Notes under the pieces: model-generated
Told to the model about the DNA's origin: nothing
Database searches by the model: none
The model's input: only the letters and a program-made list of their open reading frames with translations
Assembly (NCBI RefSeq): GCF_026262505.1
Contig: NC_067203.1
Coordinates: forward strand, 13,962,392-14,026,391
Direction: 5' to 3'
DNA length: 64,000 nucleotides
DNA from: Trichomonas vaginalis G3
Taxonomy: Eukaryota > Parabasalia > Trichomonadida > Trichomonadidae
Shown: positions 44,941 to 55,800 of the stretch, one piece after another
How positions within the stretch are numbered: the stretch's first letter is position 1
Layout of the letters: each line of letters opens with the position of its first letter
Program-made: the position numbers and the translations under genes

Positions 44941-46259
44941 ACAACAAAAAAAATGAAATCCCGCCAAAAGTGAAAATTGAATAAAAAGTAATAATTAATA
45001 AATATATACTATATCATTAGATGAATATTTTGGAATAACATTTTAAAATCGAGGTTTTTCAATGGATAACGGTTCAATCAAAAATTTGACCCTATTTTAG
45101 AATCTACATTAAAAATGGAACATTTCTGTTGTTTCAAAATTCCAAAATAACGTTTCTATTCCTCTCAAAAGTAAAAATAAACTTTATTGGGGAAAATATT
45201 TTTATTTTCCAAAAAAAAATGAAAACCTTAAATGCAAATCTAATTTTGATGCTTTTGTTTGTGATTTTTTGGATTTCGAAAAAAATTTGAAATTGCAGAC
45301 AAGTTACCATTAACACTAATACGTTTCAGCGAGTCGGTCCCATCAGAGAAATTTTCATAAATCGGCGATATAATTTATTATTTCAGCAAAATATTCTCAG
45401 ATCCAACTAGAATAAGGTCAAATTATACAAATTTAGCAAAGGCTAGTTATCCGACCTATTCAATTAACTTTAATTTTAAATAATTCAAGACAATTCTCAA
45501 AATTACCTTAATAATCGCGTTCTCTTCGCAAAATGACGATTCATCATTCACTACCAGCATAACTGAGGGCTTGTGCTCACAGAATAATACAGATAATTTA
45601 CTTATTAATGCAAAATTTAGTACCAAAAGGTAATCATAGAAGATACAAAAAAAGTTTCTTTATTTTGATTGCTGATTTTATTTCTTCTAAAATTTACCAA
45701 ATCTAAAAAATCCAAAATTGAATGCTATTGAATTTCATGTTTATGTAACATATACTATTTATTATATAAGGAATAAAAATTTTATAGTTTTAATCAAAAA
45801 TAAAGGTGTACTAAATGCATACAAAACAAGGTATTTTTTACTCATCCAAAATATGTTAACAGTGCTATTTATATAATCAATATCCGAATTTCGAAATCAT
45901 TTTGATGAAATCTTTATTTTAAAATTGAGTTGACTGTTAAAATCACCCGAGAAGAGGGATTATCTCAATGAAAAGTGCATAAAATAGCAAACGCACAAGA
46001 TGGCACTATGCAGCTTTATATTGTTATACAGGATAAACATATAAAATGTTTGGAAAACACTTACTTCGTTCTACAAATGTGTATCTCTTTATATCAAAGA
46101 TTCTTCTCAAATTATTGAGAGACTTCTCTCAAAAAAAGGGAAATTTGATAACTAAAAAAAATTATGGCATAACCTCTCGTTTTGCATAGATATATATTTA
46201 CATGGTCACAGAGCTTATTTTCATTGTCAAAACTTAAAAATTTTTAGTGGACTATACCC
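44941..46259. other. Non-coding right part of the Kolobok-like transposon
   Basis: About 1.3 kb of AT-rich DNA between the transposase start and the right end. I see no gene. The last 110 bp are the right terminal inverted repeat, ending in ACTATACCC before TTAA. Confidence 0.6.
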
Positions 46260-46263
46260 TTAA

Positions 46264-46734
46264 CCTTGAATCTGATTTCCTATCAGCTGATGCAATAAAA
46301 ATCAACGCGTACTAGAATGAGAGTGCCACAATAATGAATTATTATCTTTGGTAGTAGCATTCTTCTAATTTAATCACTCTATTATCCAAACTTCGAACAT
46401 TATCATGCTATCATATTATGGATTTCATATTTAAAAGAGCTATAGTCCTACACAAATATTATCTATCAAATATATCTTTCTCAACTATTAAGAATATTTT
46501 TACAGATATTATTTCTCTTTATATCTTTCATATCGGAACAATATTTCATTGTATGAGACAATGCAATGCTGAATTCAATGCGTCTTATTAGAACATATTG
46601 TTTTTATCATCCTTTTATTTTCACTCTCTTTGTAAAATTAGTATTGATTAAGAAATCATAGAAAAACAATAATATTAAAATTAGTATAAGCATGATGTGT
46701 AACATTTATTTATCAATTAATCAAAAATAAAAAA
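46264..46734. other. Intergenic, formerly upstream DNA of the RasGEF gene
   Basis: About 470 bp without a gene. Before the Kolobok-like insertion this DNA lay directly upstream of the RasGEF start at 20,941, so it probably holds that gene's lost upstream control region. It also receives the 3' end of the CID gene. Confidence 0.55.
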
Positions 46735-47325
46735 TTATTCTTGATTCAATGGAATTAATGACAAATCTTGAGGAGAAACTAGCCATTGATCTAAAGTTTT
46801 CATCCATCCACGTGCATATTTTGGTTCAGATACTGGAGTTTCTTCAGCTTTCTTTTCTGGAAAGTTTAGCTGAAGAGGTGTAGCCATAATTACCTGATGC
46901 GACTTTCTATTTTGAGTTTTGAAAAGATTTTGAAGTTCTTCTGTAATTTCTGGGGTAAAAGTATTATTATTTGCCCAAACATCAATATATTCGCGTAATT
47001 TATTGAATGTCTGTGGATCCATCCTTGGGATAGCCGATTGGACACATTCTTTAATAACTATTGAAACTTTTTTAAGATAAATTGGATCACATTTTGATAT
47101 CATGACGTCAAGTATTAAAAATAAGTTGATAATTGGAATTTCATGATAATTATTCTTGGCTTGCTGCGGGCTAACTATTCTATAAAATATCTGAGCTATA
47201 AAATTGCCCGCAACTCTCTTATAATCGTCAAGGAACCATGACAAAGTGTCTGCTTCGTTTTCGTCTAATATTTCTATGTTAGAGATTTTCTCAATGAAGA
47301 TATCTTCAAGTTGTTCTGCATTCAT
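46735..47325 (-). CDS. CTD-interacting-domain (CID) protein, Pcf11/Rtt103-like
   Basis: A 196-residue host protein. Residues about 20-125 form a helical CID: DTLSWFLDDYKRVAGNFIAQ, IFYRIVSPQQAKNNYHEIPI, INLFLILDVMISKCDPIYLK and TFNKLREYIDVWANNNTFTP. CIDs bind the phosphorylated tail of RNA polymerase II in 3'-end processing and termination (Pcf11, Nrd1, Rtt103). The C-terminal 60 residues are a Pro/Lys-rich tail ending in WMKTLDQWLVSPQDL, which could be a peptide ligand. It is much shorter than yeast Pcf11 and lacks its zinc fingers, so it is closer to a minimal CID protein. The start at 47,325 is the first ATG of the frame. Confidence 0.78.
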   Translation of the reverse strand: MNAEQLEDIFIEKISNIEILDENEADTLSWFLDDYKRVAGNFIAQIFYRIVSPQQAKNNYHEIPIINLFLILDVMISKCDPIYLKKVSIVIKECVQSAIPRMDPQTFNKLREYIDVWANNNTFTPEITEELQNLFKTQNRKSHQVIMATPLQLNFPEKKAEETPVSEPKYARGWMKTLDQWLVSPQDLSLIPLNQE

Positions 47326-47593
47326 TGATCAGTAAAACTCAAAGAAAAATGGAACAAATCATATACGTTGTGAAATATTTCCACATAAAGTTAAAGGAGC
47401 AAGTATATATGAAGCAAAACATACCTAATTTAAATTTATATACAAACTCATTTGCAGAATCTTACTTTTCCAAACATAGATAATGGTACAAAATCACACA
47501 AAAATGATATTCATGAATATTAATATAATATTTGAACTTTTTTATTAAATAAAACAAACAAAAATTACATATATTCTAATTAAAATAAACACT

Positions 47594-50500
47594 CTACTCT
47601 TCTTGTTCTATATCTTCATCCTCTTTCTCCATAATAATAACTGCAATATCATTATCTAAAATATAAGTCATATCTGCTATGTAATTAGATATAATATGAG
47701 CTACATCAGCAGAAAGAGTGATTGAATTTGTTAATCTCCAAGGTCTGCTCTTTGCTCCATCAAAGGAATCGCCAACACATCCAATCATCAATGAAGAACA
47801 GCAATACAGACCAAATAATTCTTCTGTTTCAATGAGCATCTGCGTACATGTTGAAACAAGTTGAATTGCTTGCAATGCAGGCAACACTAATGATTCTTCT
47901 TCGAATCCAAACGCAATTGTAATGTCAGAATATGACCACATGAACATTTTTGCATCCTTTATAATCTGCAACTCATCAGAAATCAATTCAAATAGGAGAT
48001 CAGAGAAAGTTCTCACGATATCGATATCTTCATTTTGCAAATTATATGAAATGATAGATATTGTTGCACAAATCACTTTCTTTTCCTTTTCTTCAGTTGA
48101 TAAAACATTCATTGGCCTTGTTGACGAATTCAAATTACTGTATTCGTCTTCCATAACATCAATTTGATTCCTAAGCTTGATAATCCTTGATGATCTGGTA
48201 ATAGTTAATGTTCTGTATTCATTCTGAGACTGGTGAATTACTAAATCAGGGTCATGTCCCACATAAATATGATAATTTGTTCCAACAAAAGAAGTCTGAG
48301 CTCCAGAAAACACAGTCATCCATTCATGGTTGACGAAAGCGATATTATCATTGTTATCAATAAGGGCGGCAGGACAACCAATGATATCTAACAATAATTT
48401 ACTTTCCATTAAATTCGACATTCTCATGGAATCCTGCGTGTTAGTCGTTGTCTGTTGATGAACAAAAGGAATAAGCTTCAATATAAATTCTGTGAAAACA
48501 ACAGATTTTGTAAAGTACAGAATATTTGTACCGATTATATAAAAAACAATTGTTATTAAACCGAAAAGGAGGGCTTGTATTTGACCATTCTCCATATTAA
48601 CTCTTAGCATATCAACTGTATATCTACTTGTCCTATTAATAATCCTTTCTTTCATTAAAGGACGCAATATATGATTAAAAATGTCTCTTCCTCTCTTATT
48701 TTCTGTTCTATTGTATACAATTCTCATTCCATGCAACTGCTTCATCAATAAAATGACTACATCAAACAGAGGCGTTGAAGATGAAGTGTCATTTTCAAAA
48801 GCCCACTTTCCATCGCTTGGATGCCACATCGCAGTGACAGCCGCAACATTTCTATACAGAGTTGAGTAGGAAACGTTCGCATTCATACCAAACAATTCGA
48901 TCGAATTTAGTCCAGTACCTAAAATACCCATTTGCATGATATCTGCTACGTCTCCTTCAGTTATTTCCTCAACGGTATGCTGCAACTCCAACATAAGTAC
49001 TCTATTTGCTATAATACTTAGAAAAATAATACCAAATGCGACTAAAGAATAAAAAATTGTCATAAAAATATAGTATTTTGATCCATAATACTTCTGCGAT
49101 AACGATACTTCTATTAACCTTGAATCGTTATCTGAATCAATTTTTGTAAAATTCTTATTCATTCTGAACAAAACGACATCCAAAGTAATTGGAATCGAAA
49201 TAAGTATCAACAAGATACAGAATATGAAACTACCCCATGTTATACACCATTTGTATATATCATACTTTGCAACATCATAAGAATCAGTCAAACATTTGTT
49301 GTAATCTTTCAAAAATATTGCAAAATAAGAAGAAGCATTTGCAAACATGTTGACAACAACATTAAACTCTTGTTTGTTCTTAAGGAAATCGTTTTCAGGG
49401 AATACTTCTCTCACAGATGTTTGTATTCTTCTCATCATCGAATCATAAGAATAAACACGAGGACTTCCTCTCATTGTAATACTTGGAAAATAAGGAGTCA
49501 AGTACAAATGAGAACATGTTCTATTCAAGTTCATGTAATGCTTTAGCAATAACATGATTTGAGTGTATAAATAAGAATGTTGAGTTGCAAATTCATTAAT
49601 GAAATTACTCACAAAAACTTTTTCTTCTGAAGTAATGTTTGAATTGTAACCAGGCTCAATTCCATACAACATCATTCCACAAACATAATAAACATGTTGT
49701 CCGAAATAATCAGTCATCATAACAAGGGCTCTGAAATCTTTTTGATAACTTCTACAACAAATATAAATCATAATAATAAATGGTGTCAATCCTAATACAC
49801 AAAGAAGTAATATAACAAAGTTAACATTCATACATGAACGTGTTTCAGTGTAAACAATGTCATTTGCAAAGAATTTGTCGTTCTGTGTCGTTGATTCTGT
49901 TATATTATCACTTGACATTGTTTGTATTCTATCTGGGAAACTAGGTATCGAATAAGCATCGATTGGATAGTTATTAATTGTCTGTAGTTCTCTCCAATTA
50001 GGTAATATCAACGTGAAATAGTCATATAAAACCATTTGTTGCTGTAAATCTTTCGCTTTTTGGCGGTTTATGTTTAAATGGTCGTAAAAATAAGCAGCAA
50101 CTTTGAGGACTTGGTTTCTTGTTGGATGGAACATCAGCCATCTGTCGATGTGCGATTCGATGATGGTTGCAGCTTCGTTGAGTGCTTGGCCGAAGATAAA
50201 AGCGGATTTGGATCCTTCCCTTTGTATAAATCCCGCATAAGAAAATGCAAATTTTATGTAATTTTTGACAATTCTGTTTGTTTTCGTCAAATTTTCATTA
50301 TCAAAAGGATCCAATTGGTCATAACGCCATTCTTGAACTGTTCTGTATTCGAATACAAAATATGCTAGTGTTGTATAGCTCATATTTAACGAAGAAGCGT
50401 TAATTTCGATCAGTTCTACATAAGGAGTAGAAATTGGAAGATAAAGTGCTAACCTCAACAACATATGACATGAATGGATATCATGATAGTGAGAACAAGC

Positions 50501-51643
50501 GTAGTTTATCATTGATCCATCTAATAAAAATTTATGATGAGTATGATAAGCGACACAAAGGTATTTCTGGAAAGTTCCGAATGATTTGATGTCCAGATCA
50601 GTTATTTTTGATGCCGAATTCAATCTTTTCTCATAAACTTTGTAAATAACTTTTTGAATATTGGAAGAAATCAGAAAAATACCAAGAGATATAACTAGAG
50701 ATGCAACTATAAAGTATGTGTAACTGAATTTATTGAGACCTTTGATGTAGATGACACCAGATCCCGCTTGAAAAAACAATAAAAATGCAATTGCCATTGA
50801 AACAGGGTCTATTGTACCTCTAAATGATTTAGGATATAATCCCATGTATAAATAAACGATACCTAAAAGGATACAAAAAACAATTAAGCTTGTAATGCCT
50901 TGATTTTTTGTTCCTAATGAAAAGCATCCCCAGCCTATAAATGGAAGGATATAGAGTTGTATATGCTCGGGAAGTACTAATAAAGTTCGAGGAATTTGTG
51001 TGGTCTTGAAAAATGAAAAAGAAAATAAAGAGGCATAATAACACAATCTAACATGCGCAACCAATAACAAGACTTGCGTAAGATTTAGCAATGTTAATGG
51101 ATATATTCCTGCCAATGAGCAAATTAATGATCTTGAAACGAAAATGATGTTTGGAAGCAAAAGAACGCGTGAAATTTCGAATGAAAAGACATATGAGAAG
51201 AAAATTTGCCATGAGTTAAAGGTTTTTGATCTCTTGATTCGATACACAGATACGCAAAATATAAAAATGCATAGAAATATGATTAGCTGGAAACTTGTAA
51301 TGTAATAAACATTCGGTTGATCTAATGATGATGGTATAATGAACATCAGCACAACTAGTAACGCATTTGAAATTATATCTTGTTTTTGCTCAACAATAGT
51401 CAGGACTAAAGGCAAAGTATTGGCGGCAGCGAAGATCTGAACGTAGTGCCAAAGCATGAAGATAAGCTGTATTAAATTGGACTTGTTTGTAAACTTTTGA
51501 TAATATAAAAATAGAATAAAAATGCAGTCTCGATATGATTTTGCCTCAATCCCAACAGAGGGGAGACTATCAACTGCATTTAGTATATATTCCGTCGATA
51601 ATTTCGTCAAATCTTCTGTTTCAATCGAGATTCGCCGCGACAT
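47594..51643 (-). CDS. Large multipass membrane protein with PAS and degenerate class III cyclase domain
   Basis: A 1,349-residue host protein. About ten membrane spans lie in the first 350 residues. A long region with further spans near 610, 790 and 850 follows. A loop of about 150 residues comes next, and then a last span near 1,035. After it lie a PAS domain (LIDNNDNIAFVNHEWMTVFS, residues about 1,095-1,140) and a class III adenylyl/guanylyl cyclase homology domain (about 1,180-1,330; SLMIGCVGDSFDGAKSRPW, LTNSITLSADVAHIIS). This plan is that of the large cyclase family of trichomonads. The first metal-binding aspartate of the cyclase core is not visible (ISIISYNLQNED), so this copy may be a receptor-type pseudo-enzyme. 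It would sit in the plasma membrane or on vesicles. Confidence 0.8.
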   Translation of the reverse strand: MSRRISIETEDLTKLSTEYILNAVDSLPSVGIEAKSYRDCIFILFLYYQKFTNKSNLIQLIFMLWHYVQIFAAANTLPLVLTIVEQKQDIISNALLVVLMFIIPSSLDQPNVYYITSFQLIIFLCIFIFCVSVYRIKRSKTFNSWQIFFSYVFSFEISRVLLLPNIIFVSRSLICSLAGIYPLTLLNLTQVLLLVAHVRLCYYASLFSFSFFKTTQIPRTLLVLPEHIQLYILPFIGWGCFSLGTKNQGITSLIVFCILLGIVYLYMGLYPKSFRGTIDPVSMAIAFLLFFQAGSGVIYIKGLNKFSYTYFIVASLVISLGIFLISSNIQKVIYKVYEKRLNSASKITDLDIKSFGTFQKYLCVAYHTHHKFLLDGSMINYACSHYHDIHSCHMLLRLALYLPISTPYVELIEINASSLNMSYTTLAYFVFEYRTVQEWRYDQLDPFDNENLTKTNRIVKNYIKFAFSYAGFIQREGSKSAFIFGQALNEAATIIESHIDRWLMFHPTRNQVLKVAAYFYDHLNINRQKAKDLQQQMVLYDYFTLILPNWRELQTINNYPIDAYSIPSFPDRIQTMSSDNITESTTQNDKFFANDIVYTETRSCMNVNFVILLLCVLGLTPFIIMIYICCRSYQKDFRALVMMTDYFGQHVYYVCGMMLYGIEPGYNSNITSEEKVFVSNFINEFATQHSYLYTQIMLLLKHYMNLNRTCSHLYLTPYFPSITMRGSPRVYSYDSMMRRIQTSVREVFPENDFLKNKQEFNVVVNMFANASSYFAIFLKDYNKCLTDSYDVAKYDIYKWCITWGSFIFCILLILISIPITLDVVLFRMNKNFTKIDSDNDSRLIEVSLSQKYYGSKYYIFMTIFYSLVAFGIIFLSIIANRVLMLELQHTVEEITEGDVADIMQMGILGTGLNSIELFGMNANVSYSTLYRNVAAVTAMWHPSDGKWAFENDTSSSTPLFDVVILLMKQLHGMRIVYNRTENKRGRDIFNHILRPLMKERIINRTSRYTVDMLRVNMENGQIQALLFGLITIVFYIIGTNILYFTKSVVFTEFILKLIPFVHQQTTTNTQDSMRMSNLMESKLLLDIIGCPAALIDNNDNIAFVNHEWMTVFSGAQTSFVGTNYHIYVGHDPDLVIHQSQNEYRTLTITRSSRIIKLRNQIDVMEDEYSNLNSSTRPMNVLSTEEKEKKVICATISIISYNLQNEDIDIVRTFSDLLFELISDELQIIKDAKMFMWSYSDITIAFGFEEESLVLPALQAIQLVSTCTQMLIETEELFGLYCCSSLMIGCVGDSFDGAKSRPWRLTNSITLSADVAHIISNYIADMTYILDNDIAVIIMEKEDEDIEQEE

Positions 51644-52275
51644 TATCGAGGTCTATCGTTTTGATAACAAAAATTGATTGAATTTTTTTCTATGCAATTG
51701 CAATAATTTTTAAAATATATTCAAAATTAATTATAAAAAATTTTATTTTACTAATCTAAACATTTCTGCATTCAATTTTTTTGAAATATGTATAAATAAT
51801 AAGATTTAATTATTGGATCGATCGCAAAAAATTGAATCAATTCAATTGCAATTTAATTTTTGAATGATAGCATTTCAATTTCAATAAATTGTTGTCTAAT
51901 AATCCATATCATATATTTGAAAATTATATGATTAAAAAAATAACCGTCAATTTCAAAACGATTAAATTATTTTTTCAATGCTTCCCACATTCATCGAAAT
52001 TGCCGAAAAATGAAATCGATTAATTTCTAAAGAGTAGCTCAACTCATTTTCATGTTTATTCTCATCAATTACTTTAACTCAAAATTTCCACAATTGATTA
52101 TTAATTAATGCTTCTGATCAATATCATATGAATATAATATATCTTTATCATTCAATCTCCATATTCGTCATTCATAACGGATGATTTTACATTTTCAAAT
52201 GGAATTATTGGTAAAATTTTATGACTATTTAGACAAACACATGCAATACACATACAATACTTACGATCGACATCC
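51644..52275. other. Intergenic, no gene seen
   Basis: About 630 bp of very AT-rich DNA upstream of the large membrane-protein gene. I see no coding pattern. Confidence 0.6.
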
Positions 52276-52540
52276 TTAATCAAGCAAATGAGGAGGTAGA
52301 TTTAATCCATATTTGTCTGCATAAAGAATTGTTGCTTTAACAAGATTAGCACTAGAGTAAAAGTCTAACGATATTTTATTTTGGCCTTGAATATACTAAA
52401 ATAAATAATTCATTCCATAAGAAACAAACTAGGTCAATCTAACTTGCCCCATTACATACTCTCTCTGCAGATAGTTAATTGCTATGTTAAAATCCCTGAT
52501 TGGACTGTCTAGAGTGCGATGAATTTTTACAATGAACGTT
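52276..52540 (-). pseudogene. Relic of a host gene, C-terminal end
   Basis: Minus-strand sequence with protein-like composition standing out from AT-rich surroundings. IHRTLDSPIRDFNIAINYLQ then REYVMG is followed, after about 50 bp with stops, by YIQGQNKISLDFYSSANLVK and LYADKYGLNLPPHLLD with a stop at 52,276. The two blocks may be the ends of a decayed gene or parts split by a short intron; the gap lacks the GTATGT...ACTAAC...AG signals of trichomonad introns. I do not recognise the family. It sits about 300 bp ahead of the IFT140 gene on the opposite strand. Confidence 0.4.
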
Positions 52541-52832
52541 TATAAAATAAACTCAAAATTTATGTGAATGTAGCCGTTTATTAATTGAATTAAAAGCTAA
52601 TAAACTATATGATTGATCATATATCGACTTAGAAGAGCTAATATTAAGAGGAAATTGTAAATTATAGATATTTTAATGAATAATTGATTTTTTCTTGCAT
52701 AGAATACTAATTTTCCCATCAGATGATGTCTAGTTACTCATACATAAGTAAACCATATGATCAATTCATTCCAATTACCGAGTGTAAATAAGTTTTTGCG
52801 CAGTGTAAGTAAAAAAAAAAGTATCTACTTTG

Positions 52833-55800
52833 ATGAAGAGATCAGACGCAAGAACTCGCCAGAAGTATACTGGTCTGAAGAAAACAGCGTGGTCCTTCCA
52901 TAGTGGAACATGTGCTTATATAGGCTCTGATGATAAAATTCATTTTATTGGAACTTTTGAAGGAAATCCAGAAAAATCCGTCATTTCTTATACAGAAAAT
53001 GCCACTGAAATTTCTTGGTCGCTTGCTTCTGATACATTAGCTGCTGGATTTGAAGATGGCCAAGTCGGAATTTGGAGTAATGGCACAACAATTTTTTCAG
53101 ATGAGTTTGGCATGGAAAGCGTTGCCTTAATTTCATGGCATCCGGGCAAAAATAAATTTGCGACAGCTTCAACTACAGGAACAATCAGAATATGGAATAT
53201 TGACAATAATAAAATTAAACTTCAGTCATCTAAACCAACTGCATACAAATTTTTATCAATCACGTATACATTCGAAGATCAAGATACAATCTACGCCATG
53301 AATGATGAAGGCGAACTTCTAAAATACGTCGAAAAACAAGAACTCGAAATTGTCACGTCATTACCACGACCAATCAATTACATTAATCTTTCTTATGATG
53401 GAAAGATTGTTTATTCATTGAGCGGAGATAACATTTTAACAATTTATACAACATCGCCAAAATTCAAGAAATTATCACAATCTAAGCTTGCATCAGGCGA
53501 GAGTATTTGCTTCTCACACATTTCTGATGATAAGTTTTGCTATTGCTGCAACGATACAATGTATATTATCGATAATAATTGCCAAATACTATTAACTCTT
53601 AAACCAAACGAAAAAGACAACATCATTGGCACAATGTTCTACAGCGATACTTGCGAGCTTGCTTGTATGACAGGCGGCGGCAGATTAATGTTATGGAAGT
53701 ACGAAGAAGACAAAAACGCACTTTCCATTGTCCGCAGCCTTGAAACCACAACTAATGCCAAGAAAATCATATGGTCTCCATATACAAAAGAGGCTTTAAT
53801 TGTTTTACCAGACGGATCTTTCTCTCCTTGCCAGATTCCTCCAATTAGATGTGTTGTTTCAAAGGATATCACAGCAGTACAAACAGATGCACGAAGTATT
53901 TCGTTGACAGGAGCTTTCAGACAAAAATTTGATTTTATAATTGAAAAAATGTCAGCATCTGCGAACAACTTGCTTATCTTATCCAAGACGACAGCGTACA
54001 TGCACTCAATGGGATACGGTTCTCTGACACAAATCTCACAATTCCCAATTCCAGGGACAAACATCGAAATTTTGGGAGACACAGTCTATGCAGTTAACGG
54101 CCAAACACTTGAAGTCCACAACAAACAAGGCGAAACGCGTGTTTCTGTTCCTATTGATGCTAAAGGCACAATCATCAGGACATCTATCAATGGCCGTTTC
54201 TTATGCCTTCTTTCCGATTTAGAAGAAGTTGTTTTATTCGATGTTTCTAAACGAAATCCTGAATACAAATCCACATCCAAGTTAGATATTCCAGAACCGC
54301 ATCACAGGATCAGATCCATCTCAATCTCACGTGGTGGCTACTGTTTATCAGTTTCCATCGATGTTATGGATCGCGGTCGATGGAAATTAGGAAACAACAT
54401 TTATTTACACTCTCCTAAACTTCAGAAGACAGTTTCTATGCAACCAGAAGGTGGAATTCCTCTTGTCCATCTTTGGGATACTGTTTCAGAACGTCTTCTT
54501 TGCATCCAAACGCCGTCATTCGTTATTCCTGCATTCATTTCTACCGATTTGAACGTAATGATGATGAAGAGCCGTCCATCATCACAGACACGTCTTATGT
54601 TCAAAGTCGAAGTCCCGAGAATCTACACATGTGTCATTGGAACTCGTTCACAAGTTTCCACTGAAAACTCAGTTAACACACTCTTGATTCCACAGCTTGT
54701 CGATGTCGATGGCCTTGAAGGTCAGACACGAAGAATCCTGACAAATATCTACTACTGCATATTTACTGGTGACAAAGCAGGAGCAGAAACAATTGTCAGT
54801 GCTATTAAAGAAGAAAGTGTTGCTCGAAGCGCTATGAAGTTCTGTATCAACAACGGCGAAAAAGGTCTTGCAGACATCTGCTCAAAAGTTTTGACATCGG
54901 CTGTTGAAGTTAAATCAGGTGACAAACTTGATTTCTTAAATAACATCACATCCACATCATTTGATGAAGCTGCATCCATCTGCACACCAACAGACAAGTT
55001 GCCTATCCGTGCTGCATCGTATTTGCGTGGTTCCATGTTCGAATTAGAAGGCAATGAACAAGAATCTATAAAATCATTTGCACAGAGTGGTCCAAACGGT
55101 TCCGATATTCTTCGCATGGCTATGCACAAAGGTGATTTATCAATCATCTTCAAAGCAGCAAATGATGGCAACTCAGATCCACAACTTCACTTGTGGCTTG
55201 GTCGTTACTACGAATACAAGACACAGTTCGAAACTGCACTAACACACTATGACTTGTGTGGTGAAATCCGTGAATCCCTTCGTGTCTTGTGCATTACTAA
55301 ACAATGGCAAGAAGCATCACGACATGTTTCTAACACAGGTGATCGCGGTGCTATTTGCCGTTTAGCGCGTCTCATGATTAAGAAACTTCCTACAGTTAGT
55401 GGTGAAGAACAAGAAAGCATGAAGAAAGATATCCTTAATCTTTTCAAGAACGCTCACCAGAACTCGGCCGCATTCGAATTTGCATTCGAACAAGGCATGG
55501 AGAACCAAATCCTTTCATTGTCTCTTTCAGCTCCTGCAACATTACTTGCAAAAGCTGCAAAGAAATACGAAGAAGACAAGAACATCCGAACTGCAGTTCT
55601 TTTGTGGCACCGCGCAGGTCGTGTCAACAAAGCAATCAGTTTATGTCTTGAAAACCAATTAGTTGGTGCATTAACAGAGATTGCTGACACAATCACAGAT
55701 AAATCAGACCACGAAGTTCTTGAGAATGCTGCAAACTTCTTTGTTTCAAGAGAAGATTGGACACGCGCTGCATATTTCCTTGCATTGGCACATAATTTCA

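Larger units (their letters stand above)
20984..46259 (-). mobile_element. Kolobok-like DNA transposon (about 3.0 kb), split by Maverick B
   Basis: TTAA stands at both ends (20,980-20,983 and 46,260-46,263), the target duplication typical of Kolobok. The ends are imperfect inverted repeats of about 110 bp beginning GGGTATAGT, and both contain a GAGAGGTTA-type word. Outer pieces are 20,984-21,639 and 43,913-46,259; subtracting Maverick B and its 5-bp duplication gives about 3.0 kb. The single transposase gene reads on the minus strand and is interrupted only by the Maverick. The roughly 1.3 kb between the right end and the transposase start holds no gene I can see. The superfamily call rests on TTAA plus transposase motifs. 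Confidence 0.85.

Noticed and set aside
52390-52450. A spliceosomal intron in the relic ahead of IFT140
   Set aside because: The 50-bp gap lacks the strict 5' and branch/3' words of known trichomonad introns, so decay is the simpler reading.
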